A stretch of DNA of 64,000 nucleotides, from the NCBI RefSeq assembly GCF_006438725.1, contig NZ_RCZD01000006.1:186001-250000 (forward strand). The letters run 5' to 3'. The notes below the pieces were generated by a model, which had not been told where the DNA came from, made no database searches, and worked only from the letters and a program-made list of their open reading frames with translations. Below, piece by piece: positions 30,723-42,308 of the stretch (positions are counted from its first letter, which is position 1; every line of letters starts with the position of its first letter). The translations under genes were made by a program, and so were the position numbers. This stretch comes from Ewingella americana. Lineage in GTDB: Bacteria > Pseudomonadota > Gammaproteobacteria > Enterobacterales > Enterobacteriaceae.

Positions 30723-30875
30723 TTCAACAGCCACAAACCAGCGATTAAAATTCTGCGCTGTTGAGGCTGGAAAGAGAGCTGACACTGCCACTGCCGCGCT
30801 CCCTTGCTACCGATACCCTCGTCGTCCTGTCCGACGACACCTTTTGGCTCCCACATGTTGTGGGAGCTTTTTTTT
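30723..30875 (+). ncRNA. candidate small RNA upstream of mpl (or long 3' end of the yhcN-like transcript)
   Basis: A possible promoter TTCAAC (30723-30728), 17 bp, TAAAAT (30746-30751) would start RNA near 30758. A C/U-rich unstructured stretch (30793-30820) is followed by a GTCGTC/GACGAC hairpin (30821-30838). Then comes an intrinsic terminator GCTCCCACA/TGTGGGAGC with eight T residues (30847-30875). No coding frame fits. I recognise no known RNA family. The alternative is a 3' UTR of the second yhcN-like gene, whose stop lies 190 bases before the terminator. Confidence 0.4.
30847..30875 (+). terminator. strong intrinsic terminator, plus strand
   Basis: A 9-bp stem GCTCCCACA/TGTGGGAGC with a 3-base loop and eight T residues. 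Confidence 0.88.
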
Positions 30876-30904
30876 ATGCTTTTTTCAGCCCGGATCACAG
30901 CCAT

Positions 30905-30932
30905 AAAAAAACACAGCCGGAGCTGTGTTTTT
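30905..30932. terminator. mpl terminator
   Basis: AAACACAGC, loop CGGA and GCTGTGTTT, with a T-run on both strands (seven T on the minus strand), 26 bases after the mpl stop. Confidence 0.85.
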
Positions 30933-30957
30933 ATTGATCACTCGCACACGCAGAGCG

Positions 30958-32343
30958 TTAAAACTCTTCGACCACGTTTGCCTTAGCGGCCAGGGCATCC
31001 AGGAGTTTGTTATGGATCCCACCAAACCCGCCGTTGCTCATCACCAGAATATGATCACCCGGCACAGCGGCCTTAACCACCAGATCCACCAGCGCATCGA
31101 CGTCAGCACTCCAGTGCGCAGGCTGGATGCAGCGTTCAGCCACTTCAGCTACCTGCCACGGGATATGCTGCGGCTGTAACAGAAAGACTTCGTCTGCCCG
31201 ACCCAGCGCGGGTGCCAGCTCATTTTTACTCAGCCCCATTTTCATGGTGTTTGAACGTGGTTCCAGAACGGCCAGAATACGTGCCGTACCGCCAACTTTA
31301 CTGCGCAAAGCCGCCAGCGTGGCGAGAATCGCCGTCGGATGGTGAGCAAAATCATCATAGACGCGGACACCATAAGCCTCACCGCGCAGTTCAAGACGGC
31401 GGCGGGCGTTGATGAAATCTCCCAGTGCTTTGCAGGCGTCTTCTGGCTTCACACCAACGTGGCGCGCAGCGGCAATCGCCATCAGGCCATTGTGCATATT
31501 GTGTTCGCCCACTAACGACCAGTGAACTTCACCGACCGGCTCACCGTGCAAAGAGACGGTAAATGAACTGGAATCCGGCGTCAGTTTCTTCGCATCCCAG
31601 GCGCAGGCTTCGGTATCCCCCACGAACTCCTGCTCACTCCAGCAGCCCATTGCCATCACTTGTTTCAGCGGAGTGTCATGCTCAGGCAGAATAATTTTGC
31701 CTTGTCCCGGTACCAAACGAACCAAATGGTGGAACTGTTTCTGAATGGCTTTCAGATCGTCGAAGATATCGGCGTGATCGAACTCGAGGTTATTGAGGAC
31801 CAGCGTACGCGGGCTATAGTGAACAAACTTCGAACGTTTATCGAAGAACGCACAGTCGTACTCATCGGCTTCAATCACCATAAACGGACTGTTGCCCAGA
31901 CGCGCTGAAACGTCGAAATTACCCGGCACTCCACCGATGACATATCCCGGTTCGTAGCCACAGGCTTCGAGGATCCAGGTCACCATGCCGGCGGTGGTCG
32001 TTTTGCCATGCGTACCTGCCACAGCAATGACCCAGCGGCCGGGCAGTACATGATCGTGCAGCCACTGCGGGCCTGACACGTAAGGGATGCCTTGTTCCAG
32101 TACGGCTTCAACACAAGGGTTACCCCGAGTCATCGCGTTGCCGATAATGACCAGATCCGGCTGGGGATCCAGCTGAGACGGATCGTAGCCCTGGATCAAT
32201 TCAATGCCCTGATTCTCCAGCAGCGTACTCATTGGTGGATAAACGTTGTTATCTGAGCCGGTAACCTGATGCCCTTGCGCGCGCGCCAGCATCGCCAGCC
32301 CGCCCATAAAGGTGCCGCAAATCCCAAGAATATGAATGCGCAT
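30958..32343 (-). CDS. mpl: UDP-MurNAc:L-alanyl-gamma-D-glutamyl-meso-DAP ligase (murein tripeptide recycling)
   Basis: A 461-residue Mur-ligase family enzyme (E. coli 457) that reattaches recycled murein tripeptide to UDP-MurNAc. The N-terminal Rossmann motif is GICGTFMGGLAMLA, the ATP loop AGTHGKTTTAGM, followed by VIEADEYDCAFFDKRSKF, NNLEFDHADIFD and the C-terminal YDDFAHHPTAI. It is divergent from fbp over 167 bp, as in E. coli. Its downstream side is a gene-order joint to the argR-yhcN region. Confidence 0.97.
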   Translation of the reverse strand: MRIHILGICGTFMGGLAMLARAQGHQVTGSDNNVYPPMSTLLENQGIELIQGYDPSQLDPQPDLVIIGNAMTRGNPCVEAVLEQGIPYVSGPQWLHDHVLPGRWVIAVAGTHGKTTTAGMVTWILEACGYEPGYVIGGVPGNFDVSARLGNSPFMVIEADEYDCAFFDKRSKFVHYSPRTLVLNNLEFDHADIFDDLKAIQKQFHHLVRLVPGQGKIILPEHDTPLKQVMAMGCWSEQEFVGDTEACAWDAKKLTPDSSSFTVSLHGEPVGEVHWSLVGEHNMHNGLMAIAAARHVGVKPEDACKALGDFINARRRLELRGEAYGVRVYDDFAHHPTAILATLAALRSKVGGTARILAVLEPRSNTMKMGLSKNELAPALGRADEVFLLQPQHIPWQVAEVAERCIQPAHWSADVDALVDLVVKAAVPGDHILVMSNGGFGGIHNKLLDALAAKANVVEEF

Positions 32344-32510
32344 ATATTTTCCATTGATGCCTTTAAGTCAGCGGCTATTCTACCGCTCAGAATCGTCCAG
32401 AAGAAATGGATTTGCCTAGGTTTCATCCATATATTTGGGCTAAACTGCCCACGTTAATGTAAAAGGTTTATTAACGAACCGTTATCCATCCTAGATTCAG
32501 GGAATGCGTC

Positions 32511-33527
32511 ATGAAAACGTTAGGCGAATTTATTGTTGAAAAGCAGCAGGATTTTCCACATGCGACTGGTGAACTCACCGCCCTCCTTTCAGCAATAAAG
32601 CTCGGCGCAAAAATTATTCACCGAGACATCAACAAAGCCGGGCTGGTCGATATCCTCGGTGTCAGTGGTGTGGAAAATGTGCAGGGCGAAGTTCAGATGA
32701 AACTCGACCTGTACGCCAATGAAAAGTTAAAAGCAGCCATGAAAGCGCGCGGTGAAATTGCCGGTATCGCGTCTGAAGAAGAAGATGAGATCGTCATTTT
32801 TGAAGGGGAACGTGCTGAAAATGCAAAATACGTGATCCTGATGGACCCTCTGGATGGCTCCTCAAACATTGATGTTAACGTCTCCGTGGGGACCATTTTC
32901 TCCATTTACCGCCGTACTACGCCCCTGGGTCAGTCAGTCACCGAAGCCGACTTCCTGCAACCGGGTAACCGCCAGGTTGCAGCGGGTTATGTGGTTTATG
33001 GCTCCTCTACCATGCTGGTTTACACCACCGGTGTCGGTGTTCATGCCTTCACTTATGATCCTTCACTTGGCGTCTTTTGCCTGTCCCATGAAAAAGTCCG
33101 TTTCCCTGAAAAGGGCAGCATGTACTCAATCAATGAAGGCAACTACATCAAATTCCCGCTCGGTGTTAAAAAATACATTAAGTATTGCCAGGAGGAGGAC
33201 GAAGCCACACTGCGCCCTTATACCTCACGCTATATCGGTTCGCTGGTTGCTGACTTCCACCGTAACCTGCTCAAAGGCGGCATCTATATTTACCCAAGTA
33301 CTGCCAGCCATCCTGCCGGCAAACTGCGTCTGTTGTACGAATGCAACCCGATGGCCTTCCTGGCTGAACAAGCGGGCGGCAAAGCCAGTGATGGTAAAAA
33401 CCGCATTCTGGATATTGTTCCGCAAAAACTGCACGAACGCGCACCGTTCTTCGTCGGCAACAGTTCGATGGTAGAAGATGCAGAACGCTTTATTGCGCAG
33501 TTCCCGGACGAAGCTTACCCACAATAA
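32511..33527 (+). CDS. fbp: fructose-1,6-bisphosphatase class I
   Basis: A 338-residue FBPase I of gluconeogenesis. The metal/phosphate motif [22 protein letters not shown] lies near residue 117, followed by KYCQEEDE and the GGIYIYPS...[21 protein letters not shown] region typical of the family. It is monocistronic, with its own terminator 30 bases downstream. Confidence 0.98.
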   Translation: MKTLGEFIVEKQQDFPHATGELTALLSAIKLGAKIIHRDINKAGLVDILGVSGVENVQGEVQMKLDLYANEKLKAAMKARGEIAGIASEEEDEIVIFEGERAENAKYVILMDPLDGSSNIDVNVSVGTIFSIYRRTTPLGQSVTEADFLQPGNRQVAAGYVVYGSSTMLVYTTGVGVHAFTYDPSLGVFCLSHEKVRFPEKGSMYSINEGNYIKFPLGVKKYIKYCQEEDEATLRPYTSRYIGSLVADFHRNLLKGGIYIYPSTASHPAGKLRLLYECNPMAFLAEQAGGKASDGKNRILDIVPQKLHERAPFFVGNSSMVEDAERFIAQFPDEAYPQ

Positions 33528-33556
33528 AAACGTTTTATCTCTGTAACTTACCTTCA

Positions 33557-33586
33557 AGGGTTCAGCACAAGCTGAACCCTTTTTTT
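33557..33586 (+). terminator. fbp terminator
   Basis: A perfect 10-bp stem AGGGTTCAGC/GCTGAACCCT with loop ACAA and a T-run on the plus strand. Confidence 0.9.
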
Positions 33587-33600
33587 ATGACGGCATCGCT

Positions 33601-35172
33601 TCAGGCAAAATCCTGCTGATTGAGTTTGAACACCGACACGCTTTGCGCCAGCAGTTGCGCCTGCTCTTCCAGTGAACGCGTGGCGGCCGTCGCTTCTTCC
33701 ACCAGGGTCGCATTTTGCTGCGCCACCTGATCCATCTGCGCGATGGCAATATTAACCTGTTCGATACCGTGAGTTTGTTCGCTGGTCGCAATAGAGATTT
33801 CATTCATCAGACTGGTAACGCGACGCACTTCGCTGGCGATCTCCGTCATGGTTGCCGCCGCGGATTTCACCATCGTTCCCCCTTCTGATACACGGCTTTC
33901 CGAATCACCAATCAGCGCTTTGATCTCTTTGGCTGACTGCGCACTGCGCTGTGCCAGGCTGCGCACTTCACCGGCAACAACGGCAAAACCGCGCCCCTGT
34001 TCGCCTGCGCGGGCAGCTTCTACTGCCGCATTCAGCGCCAGAATATTGGTCTGGAAGGCGATCCCATCAATCACGGTGATAATGTCTGCAATACGCTTGG
34101 AACTGTCTGTGATGGCATGCATTTTATCCATCACCTGATGCACCAGCTGGCTGCCTTTATCAGCAATGCCCGACACGCTTTTTGCGAGCTGATTCGCCTG
34201 CTCAGAGTTGGTGGCATTCATACGCACAGTTGACGTCAGTTGCTCCATACTGGCGGCCGTTTCCTCCAACGAGGCTGCAGACTCCTCGGTACGCTGCGCC
34301 AGATGCACGTTGCCTGCGGCCAGTTCACGCGTGCCGACATCAATCTGATTACCAGCGTCACGGACACGACCAACCGACGCGGCCAGTGCATCCTGCATTT
34401 TTTTCATCGCCCGCAGTAAGCGCCCCATTTCATTGCTGCGAGAGTCGTCAATCTCATGGGTTAAATCGCCGGCGGCAATAAACTCAAGCTGTGCGATAGA
34501 GGCACTCAGCGGGTGCATGATAATTTTCTGCAAGGCAAACCACGACAACAGCGCAATAGAAATGGCGACCAGGCAGGCGATAACAATGACCATGAGCTGC
34601 ACCTGCGCCTGTTTCTGTGCAGTGATGATATGTCGATCGGCAGTGTCGTTGGCATAGACGCGAAAATCCGTCAGCGCCTTGTCATAAGCGTTGCTGTACG
34701 GCGTCATTTTATTTTCAAGTACATCATAATAACTGTCCGTACTTTGCGCCTCGATAGCCGCCAGCGCAGGTTTAAGCCCATTTGATTTATAGGCTTCATA
34801 AGCCGCTTTTATCGCATTGGATAAATCTTCGCCGCGCTGAGCTTCATCATTAATCGCCATAAATACGGCAATTTGCTGGTCAGCCTGTTTGATATAGTCC
34901 GCCACTCGGCTGGCAGTCTCTTTTGAATCATCCATCATGCCGATTTCCATCTGGCGCACCGCCACACTGCTGGCAACCCGGGCACGCAGAGAAAAACTAT
35001 AACTATTGGCTAATGCGCCGAGTTCATCACCCTTCAGCTGGTTGATTTGCTGCAACGAGGTGGCGCTCTGGCGAATCGCGTTGGCACCCAAAATACTGAC
35101 CAGTAATAAGATCAGTGTCATTACAACTAACAAGGCGATCAATCCCGCCTTTACGCTCAACTTATTCAACAT
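33601..35172 (-). CDS. methyl-accepting chemotaxis protein (4HB/Tar-type ligand domain)
   Basis: A 523-residue chemoreceptor. Transmembrane segments lie at about 8-30 and 191-213, with a 160-residue helical periplasmic domain between them. A HAMP domain follows, then a signalling domain with the highly conserved tip [18 protein letters not shown] and [20 protein letters not shown]. Methylation-helix segments flank the tip. The C-terminus (KLNQQDFA) lacks the NWETF pentapeptide that binds CheR/CheB, so it may behave as a low-abundance receptor. The ligand is unknown. A FliA-type promoter lies 84-110 bases upstream. It is convergent with fbp. Confidence 0.93.
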   Translation of the reverse strand: MLNKLSVKAGLIALLVVMTLILLLVSILGANAIRQSATSLQQINQLKGDELGALANSYSFSLRARVASSVAVRQMEIGMMDDSKETASRVADYIKQADQQIAVFMAINDEAQRGEDLSNAIKAAYEAYKSNGLKPALAAIEAQSTDSYYDVLENKMTPYSNAYDKALTDFRVYANDTADRHIITAQKQAQVQLMVIVIACLVAISIALLSWFALQKIIMHPLSASIAQLEFIAAGDLTHEIDDSRSNEMGRLLRAMKKMQDALAASVGRVRDAGNQIDVGTRELAAGNVHLAQRTEESAASLEETAASMEQLTSTVRMNATNSEQANQLAKSVSGIADKGSQLVHQVMDKMHAITDSSKRIADIITVIDGIAFQTNILALNAAVEAARAGEQGRGFAVVAGEVRSLAQRSAQSAKEIKALIGDSESRVSEGGTMVKSAAATMTEIASEVRRVTSLMNEISIATSEQTHGIEQVNIAIAQMDQVAQQNATLVEEATAATRSLEEQAQLLAQSVSVFKLNQQDFA

Positions 35173-35255
35173 ACTGTGATACCTGGTTGTTTATGAAAAG
35201 GAGGAAAATGCGAGAAAGGTACTTCGTAGGCCATGCAGAGTTTTTATGTAAATTG

Positions 35256-35282
35256 TTATCGGCAATCCTGTAGATTTCTTGA
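35256..35282 (-). promoter_or_regulatory. FliA (sigma28) promoter for the chemoreceptor gene
   Basis: On the minus strand TCAAGAAA is followed, with a 15-bp gap after TCAA, by a perfect GCCGATAA -10. The consensus is TAAAGTTT-N11-GCCGATAA. The only early mismatch is TCAA for TAAA. The 84-base distance to the start codon is reasonable. Control by the flagellar sigma factor is expected for a chemoreceptor. Confidence 0.75.
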
Positions 35283-35475
35283 TAAAAAACCGTAAAACAG
35301 GCAGTTACAAGGTAAAGCTGGCACGGAGTAAACGTTCCTGCCAAATGCAGCGGATTATCCGAGCTTAAAAAGAGAGATATACCAGAAACGCTGACCGCGA
35401 AAAGGGCGGGAATTCGTGACGGACTTGGCTATAATGTGCGGCACTCCATTCCTGGTTTAACGAAGGAAACCAAAA

Positions 35476-36006
35476 ATGAGCTTACTCAATGTACCGGCCG
35501 GCAAAGACCTGCCAGAAGATATCTATGTCGTTATCGAGATCCCGGCCAATGCCGATCCTATTAAATACGAAGTAGATAAAGATACCGGCGCGCTGTTTGT
35601 GGACCGTTTCATGTCTACGGCGATGTTCTACCCGTGCAACTACGGCTATATCAACCACACCCTGTCTCTCGACGGTGACCCGGTTGACGTATTGGTGCCA
35701 ACGCCATACCCACTGCAACCCGGTTCAGTGATTCGCTGCCGCCCGGTTGGCGTGCTGAAAATGAGCGACGAATCTGGCGAAGATGCCAAAGTGGTCGCGG
35801 TTCCGCACACCAAGCTGAGCAAAGAGTACGATCACATCAACGATGTGAACGACCTGCCAGAACTGCTGCGTGCGCAGATCACCCACTTCTTCGAGCAATA
35901 TAAAGCGCTGGAAAAAGGCAAATGGGTGAAGGTTGAAGGATGGGAAAACGCAGAAGCAGCGAAAGCTGAAATCGTTACCTCTTTCGAGCGTGCTAAAAAC
36001 AAGTAA
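35476..36006 (+). CDS. ppa: inorganic pyrophosphatase
   Basis: A 176-residue family I soluble pyrophosphatase, the E. coli length. Active-site segments include [18 protein letters not shown], the signature DGDPVDVLV with metal-binding aspartates, and KWVKVEGW. It drives biosynthetic reactions by hydrolysing PPi. It is convergent with ytfP across a bidirectional terminator. Confidence 0.98.
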   Translation: MSLLNVPAGKDLPEDIYVVIEIPANADPIKYEVDKDTGALFVDRFMSTAMFYPCNYGYINHTLSLDGDPVDVLVPTPYPLQPGSVIRCRPVGVLKMSDESGEDAKVVAVPHTKLSKEYDHINDVNDLPELLRAQITHFFEQYKALEKGKWVKVEGWENAEAAKAEIVTSFERAKNK

Positions 36007-36028
36007 TGGTTTTTGCTGTAGTGAAAAG

Positions 36029-36060
36029 AAAAACACCGTCCAAATGGACGGTGTTTTTTT
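36029..36060. terminator. bidirectional terminator between ppa and ytfP
   Basis: AAACACCGTCC, loop AAAT and GGACGGTGTTT, with T-runs on both strands. Confidence 0.88.
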
Positions 36061-36123
36061 ATGTTCCTCTCCCTGGTAGAAGAGAAGATGTAGCAACGTA
36101 TTAAACGACTTTGCTCAGCGTTC

Positions 36124-36474
36124 TCATTTCATATCACCTGCACGCTTCACCCAATCTCCTCCTTCAATACGCGGTACTCCTTCGAGTGAACGTATGTAGA
36201 CGTAGATCCAGGCACTGCCGTACGGGGTGGAAATCAGTTCACGTTTATAATCTTTTGTATTACTTTTCAGTTCGTCCAGTTCAGCCATAATAGACGACGT
36301 GATGCGGTAAACTTCACAATAGACTTTCCCTTCCCCTGGAACTGCTGCCGGATAGTGCCCCAGATTATAGAGCGCATACCCTTCCAACTCGTGGTCACCC
36401 AACCACTGAGCGTTCGTCATCCAATGACTGTTGCCTTGCTTGCGTCGTAAACTGCCATAAACAATGATTCGCAT
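36124..36474 (-). CDS. ytfP: gamma-glutamylcyclotransferase-like protein YtfP
   Basis: A 116-residue GGCT-fold protein (E. coli 113), starting MRIIVYGSLRRKQGNSHWMTNA at the ATG at 36474. The YGSLR motif and the catalytic-type glutamate region (EVYRITSSIMAELDELK) are present. The reaction in vivo is not established; the family includes gamma-glutamylamine cyclotransferases. It lies 31 bases after the tamB stop, the third gene of tamA-tamB-ytfP. Confidence 0.93.
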   Translation of the reverse strand: MRIIVYGSLRRKQGNSHWMTNAQWLGDHELEGYALYNLGHYPAAVPGEGKVYCEVYRITSSIMAELDELKSNTKDYKRELISTPYGSAWIYVYIRSLEGVPRIEGGDWVKRAGDMK

Positions 36475-36505
36475 ATTTGGTTTCGTATAGTAAAGGTCAC
36501 ATGGG

Positions 36506-39500
36506 TTAAAACTGAAACTGATAAAGCACATCTAATGCCTGATCGATGCCGGATACAGCTTCCAGATACAGTTTAGGCATCAAGCGATAGCGCAGGGTCA
36601 ATGTTGCCAGCGAGTCGAAAATCCCGACGCCATATTTCACCTGTAATCCGGGTAAAACATAGCCACTGACCACCACCTGGGAGCTGTCTCCCACGCCTTG
36701 CGTATCCAGTGCCAGGTTACTGACACCGAATGCTTCGCCGATTTTACCCACAAGTTTACCACTTTGCGCAACCCCCATACCGATAAGCATTGAGGTCATG
36801 GCCCCGCTGTCGGCTCCCGAACTGTCCAAACCTTGCCCGCGAAGCAGGTAGGACAAGGCTTCTTGCTGTGACATGCTCGGGTCTGAGAATATTTCAAGTT
36901 TAGGGGCATCGGCCTCGCCAGTGACGCGAAGCCCGGCAATAACGTCGTTTTCTGTCGAATCAGGATTACGGATAGCCTCAAGATTGAGCAGCGGCTGGTC
37001 GGCCGGACCGGAGAATAATAGCTGACCTTTACGCACCAGCAAATCCTGACCATAGGCATGGAAACGCCCGGACGGAATATCAATCTGGCCGTTCAGACCC
37101 AGCCCCCGGCTGTCCTGTACAACCTTCAGCGCGCCTTTCAGACGTGCTTTCAGGCCGAAGGCATCGATGCGTACATCATCGCCAATATTTACAATCAGAT
37201 TGCTGTTGATCGGAATCGAGGCCGTGGCGGGTGCAATGGGTTGGCGCTGATCGTCAAGCATCACCTCATCAGGCGAGATACCCACCGCGCTTTCCGGTAA
37301 CTCCTGCACCGTGATACGCGCCCACGGAATATCAACCCGGCCATTCAGCGAGAAGAGCTGAGGCGTGGCGTCAAACACCAGATCTGGCGAGACGTCCAGG
37401 CGCACCATTGGCGGAATTGACACCCGCACGCGGTCGCCTTTGGCCGAAACACGTGCACGCCAGGCATTCAATTCACTCCAGTCGGCATTACCATTCAGCG
37501 CCAGTTGACCGTGCGCGGTGCGGATCACCCCGTCCATCAGCGATGACATCCCGTTGAAATTGATGTTGATATTGGCATTCGTGATGTCGAACGGCATGAA
37601 CTGACCATCGAAATCGACGTCAGTCAGGGCTAATCGCCCGAATACCTGAGGTTTTTGTACATCGCCCCCCAGACGCAGATTCGCATTGAGAATACCGGAG
37701 GCTTTTTCACCCTCCATCAGCGCGGGTTGTAACAGCGCCATAGAGATTTTGGTGATATTGACGTTACCGCTCAGATTACGGCGACCTTGCGGATCGGCAA
37801 TCTGAATATTGCCGTCAAGCTGACCGTTATTGGCAATCTTGATCAGCCAGTCGAGATTGGCGCGCCCATTGTTCAGCCCGGCGTTAAGGTTCAGCGTATC
37901 GAAGGCCACAGGCAGCGGATTGCCCTGAATCAGCTGCTGTACTTTCACACCTTTGCCCACCAGCGACAGACTGGCCTGCGGCAACCCGCCATCGGCCTTC
38001 CAACTGACGTTAGCATTGCCACTGAAGACGCCGCTGAGTTTGGTCTCCTGCCCCAGGAAGGGTTTGAGCATGGCCAAATCAAACCGGTTGAGCAGCAGGC
38101 TGGCCTGTCCGCTGGCACCTGCCTCAATGGTTTTCGGCACACACAGATCGGCATCCGGGTTTTGCCAGCAGTGCGGCCCGACGGTCACCCGCTGCTCTTT
38201 GTTGAAATACTCGAGAGCAATCGCACGGTTCAGACGCCATTCACCGACCGGCGTATCAAACAGCGTATTGTTGATGTTGCCTTTCCACTGCTCGGTCGTG
38301 CGGTCAAAACTGCCGCTCAGTGCCAGGCGGCCGGAGACCGGTTTGCCTTCGATATTAAGCTTCAGCTCATGCTGTTTTTCGTTGCCTTTGGCATCCAGCG
38401 TCAGGTCACTGATTTGCAGCGCATCCTGCTTAAGCTGTTGCACCCGCACGGCAAGATTGCCCTGAATCTGGTCAGAAGAGCTGACGTCACCTTTGATGCT
38501 GACGCGGCTGATGGTCAGAGCCTGCCATTTCATACCCGTCGCAGTGAGATCGGCCAGCAGTTTTGGCGATTTAAGATCACCCCGCAGTTGCAGCATCCCC
38601 TTCGCCACGCCGCCCAGTCCTGGCAATGCGCCATCCAGATGCGGCGCATCGATTTTTGCATCGAGATCCCACTGGTCGCTAAGCTTACCTTTCACATCAA
38701 TATTGTTGCGCCCCAGCTCCAGATGCATCTGGGGAATATCCCACTGGCCGTAGCTATTACCACGCAGGTTACCGCGGGCTTTGACCAGATTGTTTTTCAC
38801 GTTGCCGTCGAGTTCAAGCATCGGCACCTGCATCTGCCAACTGCCGCCATAAAGACTACCGCGAGTGGCAATTTTGCCCTGCAACTTCGCCGGCCAGTCC
38901 GGGTACTGCTTGGCAGTGTTGATGTTATTCAGCGTCAGCAAGGTGTTCCAACTGATGGCTTTACTCCAGTCCACCACGCCGGTCAGGTCAGTCGTCCCCT
39001 GTAACGCAGCGAGTCGCAGCAAGGTCAGTTTGAATTGTTCGACATTACCTTGACCGTCGACGGTCAGCGTCGCCGGTGGAATGTGATCACCGCTGAAATC
39101 AGAGTGCAGAGACAGCGCGTAGTCCGTGGCTTTTCCGCTGAATTTCAGTTTGAAATCTTTAACCTGATACTGTGGTTTACCCGTCAGCGGCCATTGCAGC
39201 GTAGTACTTTCCAGCGCCAGATTGAGCGGCAGACCAGCTTCGGCCAGTTGGGTTTCCAGGGATAACTGCGCCCGCACCGGACCGGAAAGATTCAGGCCGA
39301 CGTCCAGCTTCTCACGCAGCGCGCCGCCAATTTTCAGTTTGATCTTCTCGCCTTTCACCGGGTCCACATTCAGCGCGGTGTTGATGGTCATCTCGACCGG
39401 CCAGTTGCCGTTGAGCGTGGCCTGACCGATACCATCTAACGACCCCTGCGGCGAGCGCACCTGAAGCGCGTCGAGTTTCACGACCTGATCGCGGGTACTG

Positions 39501-40333
39501 ACCTTTAACAGGAAATGGGTGATCAGCACGTCGGTATCGCCGGTCAGACGCAAATTATCTGCGGTGATCTGATCGATATTAAGATCCAGCGGCAGGCGGA
39601 AGTCCGGCAGTTCTGGCAACAGCGGTTTGGCAAACAGTTCCTGCAAGGTTTCACCCAGTGGCTTCTCAGGAACCACGACCGGTTTTTCCGCCGGTTTGCC
39701 GGTGACTTTTTCTGTCGCTTTTTCGACGGCTTTATCCTGCGCGGCCTGCACAACCTCCGGCAGCGGGCTGACCGGCGTTTTTGGCAGCGCCATCAACAGG
39801 CCACCAATGTGGGTCGGCAACAAATGCAACGAACGGTCCTGCCACTGCGCACCGGTGCGCAACTCCCCCAGGGAGATGGCACGGTCATCGATCGTCACGT
39901 TGACGTTATTAAGCGTCAATACCCGCAGGGTGATCGGATAAGGCGTACTGAGATTGGTCAGTGGTTGGCTGTTTTCGGGTTCCGCGACAGGCTCCGCAGG
40001 CGTCATCGCTTTGGTATTCACCGCGACGTTAACGTCACGCAGACGCAGCGCATTGATACACAACGCACTGTTCTTAAAGCAGGAGAGATCGACTGAAAGA
40101 TGAAACTCTCCCGCCGTGACATCCACGCCGGGCATTTCGTAATGCAGCCCCTTCAGCGTCAGGTTGCGCCAGCCCCCTTCGACGCTGGCGATATTCAGCC
40201 CGGGAACAAAACGCTGCGCAGCGCTGAGGACCAGATGCAAGCCGGTTTGCGTGCCGATGAGAAACGCCGCCGTGCCCACCAGCAGCAACAGAGCAATCAG
40301 GAAACCAAGGCAGAACTTCTTAAACAAACTCAT
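36506..40333 (-). CDS. tamB: translocation and assembly module inner-membrane component TamB
   Basis: A 1275-residue AsmA-like giant protein. A single N-terminal transmembrane anchor (about residues 8-28) is followed by a long periplasmic beta-taco of repeating hydrophobic/polar strands. The conserved C-terminal TamB domain covers roughly the last 350 residues and ends YQFQF with a terminal phenylalanine. A P/V/K/E-rich linker occurs near 195-225. It bridges to TamA in the outer membrane; roles in autotransporter assembly and anterograde phospholipid transport are established in E. coli. Its start overlaps the tamA stop by four bases. Confidence 0.95.
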   Translation of the reverse strand: MSLFKKFCLGFLIALLLLVGTAAFLIGTQTGLHLVLSAAQRFVPGLNIASVEGGWRNLTLKGLHYEMPGVDVTAGEFHLSVDLSCFKNSALCINALRLRDVNVAVNTKAMTPAEPVAEPENSQPLTNLSTPYPITLRVLTLNNVNVTIDDRAISLGELRTGAQWQDRSLHLLPTHIGGLLMALPKTPVSPLPEVVQAAQDKAVEKATEKVTGKPAEKPVVVPEKPLGETLQELFAKPLLPELPDFRLPLDLNIDQITADNLRLTGDTDVLITHFLLKVSTRDQVVKLDALQVRSPQGSLDGIGQATLNGNWPVEMTINTALNVDPVKGEKIKLKIGGALREKLDVGLNLSGPVRAQLSLETQLAEAGLPLNLALESTTLQWPLTGKPQYQVKDFKLKFSGKATDYALSLHSDFSGDHIPPATLTVDGQGNVEQFKLTLLRLAALQGTTDLTGVVDWSKAISWNTLLTLNNINTAKQYPDWPAKLQGKIATRGSLYGGSWQMQVPMLELDGNVKNNLVKARGNLRGNSYGQWDIPQMHLELGRNNIDVKGKLSDQWDLDAKIDAPHLDGALPGLGGVAKGMLQLRGDLKSPKLLADLTATGMKWQALTISRVSIKGDVSSSDQIQGNLAVRVQQLKQDALQISDLTLDAKGNEKQHELKLNIEGKPVSGRLALSGSFDRTTEQWKGNINNTLFDTPVGEWRLNRAIALEYFNKEQRVTVGPHCWQNPDADLCVPKTIEAGASGQASLLLNRFDLAMLKPFLGQETKLSGVFSGNANVSWKADGGLPQASLSLVGKGVKVQQLIQGNPLPVAFDTLNLNAGLNNGRANLDWLIKIANNGQLDGNIQIADPQGRRNLSGNVNITKISMALLQPALMEGEKASGILNANLRLGGDVQKPQVFGRLALTDVDFDGQFMPFDITNANININFNGMSSLMDGVIRTAHGQLALNGNADWSELNAWRARVSAKGDRVRVSIPPMVRLDVSPDLVFDATPQLFSLNGRVDIPWARITVQELPESAVGISPDEVMLDDQRQPIAPATASIPINSNLIVNIGDDVRIDAFGLKARLKGALKVVQDSRGLGLNGQIDIPSGRFHAYGQDLLVRKGQLLFSGPADQPLLNLEAIRNPDSTENDVIAGLRVTGEADAPKLEIFSDPSMSQQEALSYLLRGQGLDSSGADSGAMTSMLIGMGVAQSGKLVGKIGEAFGVSNLALDTQGVGDSSQVVVSGYVLPGLQVKYGVGIFDSLATLTLRYRLMPKLYLEAVSGIDQALDVLYQFQF

Positions 40334-42069
40334 AATTCAGGACCCAAACCGATGTAAAACTGCAATCCATGCTCGTTCTGGTCGGCAACCGGTGCGGCGA
40401 TATCGAACTTAACCGGCCCAACCGGCGAGGCCCAGCGCACACCCACACCCGCACCCGTTTTAACATTGCTTTTTGCGATGTCATCCACCGCTTCGCCCGA
40501 GTCAACAAACACTGCGCCCCACCATTTTCCGGTCACGTTGTACTGATATTCCAGCGAGCCGGTCGCCAGCTTGGACGCACCGGTTAGCTTGCCGTCATCA
40601 TCTTTTGGTGAAATCGATTTGTATTTATAACCACGGATACTGCGGTCCCCCCCGGCGAAGAAGCGCAGGGACGGCGGTACACGCTGAAAGTCATTGGTTT
40701 CAATCCAGCCCAGATTGCCACGCACGACAAAACGGTGCTTCTCGGCCAGGGTGCGGATCCAGACGTTTTGCGCCTGAATCACGGCGAAGTCGACATCAGA
40801 ACCCCAGCTGGTATCAGAAATATCCAGCGAGTAGCGCTGGGAGTCGCCCCAGGTCGGCATCAGGCCGCCACGCTGCCGGGTGCGGTTAACGTTCACACCA
40901 GGGTAGAGGAGCATCGTCGTGTTGGTCACGCTGCCCTGCGTAAAGTGGTCCAGGCTCCAGCGCAGGTTCACCGCACGCTGCCAGCCGCTGTCCAGATCCC
41001 AATAACGCGCCAGATTGACGGTACTGGAGTCAGATTTAGTGTCATTGAGGTCTTCGCGCTTAAAGCCGCCCTGCACCAGATAATATTGCTGGAGAGGGTC
41101 TTTTAGCAGCGGGATTTTATACGTCAGATCGAGTGATTGCTCAGGAGCCGAAAGGCTGACCGAGCTCTCCAGACTCTGGCCACGATCGTTGACCCAGGGT
41201 TTTTTCCAGTTAGCTTTCAGCCGCGGACCGACGTCAGTGGAGTAACCGACCCCGGTTTCTAAGGTATTTCGCGTGCGCGGCGTCACCACCGCATCCAGCG
41301 GCAGCGTTTTGGTGGCTTTCGCCCCGTCAAATTGTGGGGACACCACCACCGAGTTGAACCAGCCGGTGGCTGCCAGTCGCCGGTTCAGCTCCGCCAGATC
41401 GGCCGAGCTGTAATAATCGCCTTCATGAAACGGCACCAGATTTTGCAGATACTCTTCGCGGATCTGCGAGCCCTGAAAATTGACCTTGCCAAAGTGATAG
41501 CGCTCGCCACTGTCAAACTGGATATCCCAGAAGGCTTTGTGCTCGTCTTCAATTACACCGAGCTGGCTTTTACGCATATCCGCATCAAAGTAGCCTTTAC
41601 GCACAGACATGCCGGTCAGGGCGCTTTTAAAATCATCATAGGTGCTGTGATTCAAAATGGTGCCGACGGCGGGGACACGCGACTTCTTCAGCGCCTCAAA
41701 CTCATTATCTTTGCTCGCCTGCCCATCAATCACCACGTGAGTACCTGCGATCTTTACCGGCGTTCCCGGCGTCACTTTGGCAATCAATACCGGGCGGCCC
41801 GGCGGTGGGGTCTGGCGCAAATCAAAATCGATGGTCGGTTGGTAATAGCCCAAAGGGCGTAAACCCTGCTCGATAGCCGCACTGACACGGGCACGGAAAC
41901 GCCCGTCGGCACCGACTTCATCGCTTTGGATGGAGGAAAGCCGGACCCGCACATTCTTTTCAAGGTCACCATCGAGACCTTCCAGCTGCAAACGTACTTT
42001 CGCTGCCATGGAGAGCGAAGGAGCCAGCAACAGACCTAATAAAAAAAGTTCCCGGTGGTATCGTGGCAC
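40330..42069 (-). CDS. tamA: translocation and assembly module outer-membrane component TamA
   Basis: A 579-residue Omp85-family protein (E. coli 577). The signal peptide ends near SMAA, three POTRA domains follow to about residue 265, and the rest is the 16-stranded barrel. The L6-loop motif is RSIRGYKY in [15 protein letters not shown], and the final strand ends [10 protein letters not shown] place the start at GTG 42069 (MPRYHRELF) because AGGAG lies 5 bases upstream. The earlier in-frame GTG at 42075 overlaps that ribosome-binding site. Confidence 0.95.
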   Translation of the reverse strand: MPRYHRELFLLGLLLAPSLSMAAKVRLQLEGLDGDLEKNVRVRLSSIQSDEVGADGRFRARVSAAIEQGLRPLGYYQPTIDFDLRQTPPPGRPVLIAKVTPGTPVKIAGTHVVIDGQASKDNEFEALKKSRVPAVGTILNHSTYDDFKSALTGMSVRKGYFDADMRKSQLGVIEDEHKAFWDIQFDSGERYHFGKVNFQGSQIREEYLQNLVPFHEGDYYSSADLAELNRRLAATGWFNSVVVSPQFDGAKATKTLPLDAVVTPRTRNTLETGVGYSTDVGPRLKANWKKPWVNDRGQSLESSVSLSAPEQSLDLTYKIPLLKDPLQQYYLVQGGFKREDLNDTKSDSSTVNLARYWDLDSGWQRAVNLRWSLDHFTQGSVTNTTMLLYPGVNVNRTRQRGGLMPTWGDSQRYSLDISDTSWGSDVDFAVIQAQNVWIRTLAEKHRFVVRGNLGWIETNDFQRVPPSLRFFAGGDRSIRGYKYKSISPKDDDGKLTGASKLATGSLEYQYNVTGKWWGAVFVDSGEAVDDIAKSNVKTGAGVGVRWASPVGPVKFDIAAPVADQNEHGLQFYIGLGPEL

Positions 42070-42308
42070 GCGCACTCCTGCTAATTTTACTGTCCTGTTA
42101 AAATATCAGATGCCAGTCAGGGAATTAATGCCGCAGCACGGCAGATTCACCTATTTAAAATCCGATTAACGCATTTTAGTGCTAATCCATGAAAATTTAT
42201 CAACGACGAGGCAACGTAACCCGTATTGTGTGCAAAGTCGCAATCAGATACAACTAACCGTGGCCTTTTGGCCGCAATAGGTTATTAAATAAACAGCCGG
42301 AGTCTCCT

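Noticed and set aside
37787-39004. 405-codon plus-strand frame opposite tamB
   Set aside because: It lies entirely antisense to the well supported tamB and shows no domain; long shadow frames are common opposite GC-biased genes.
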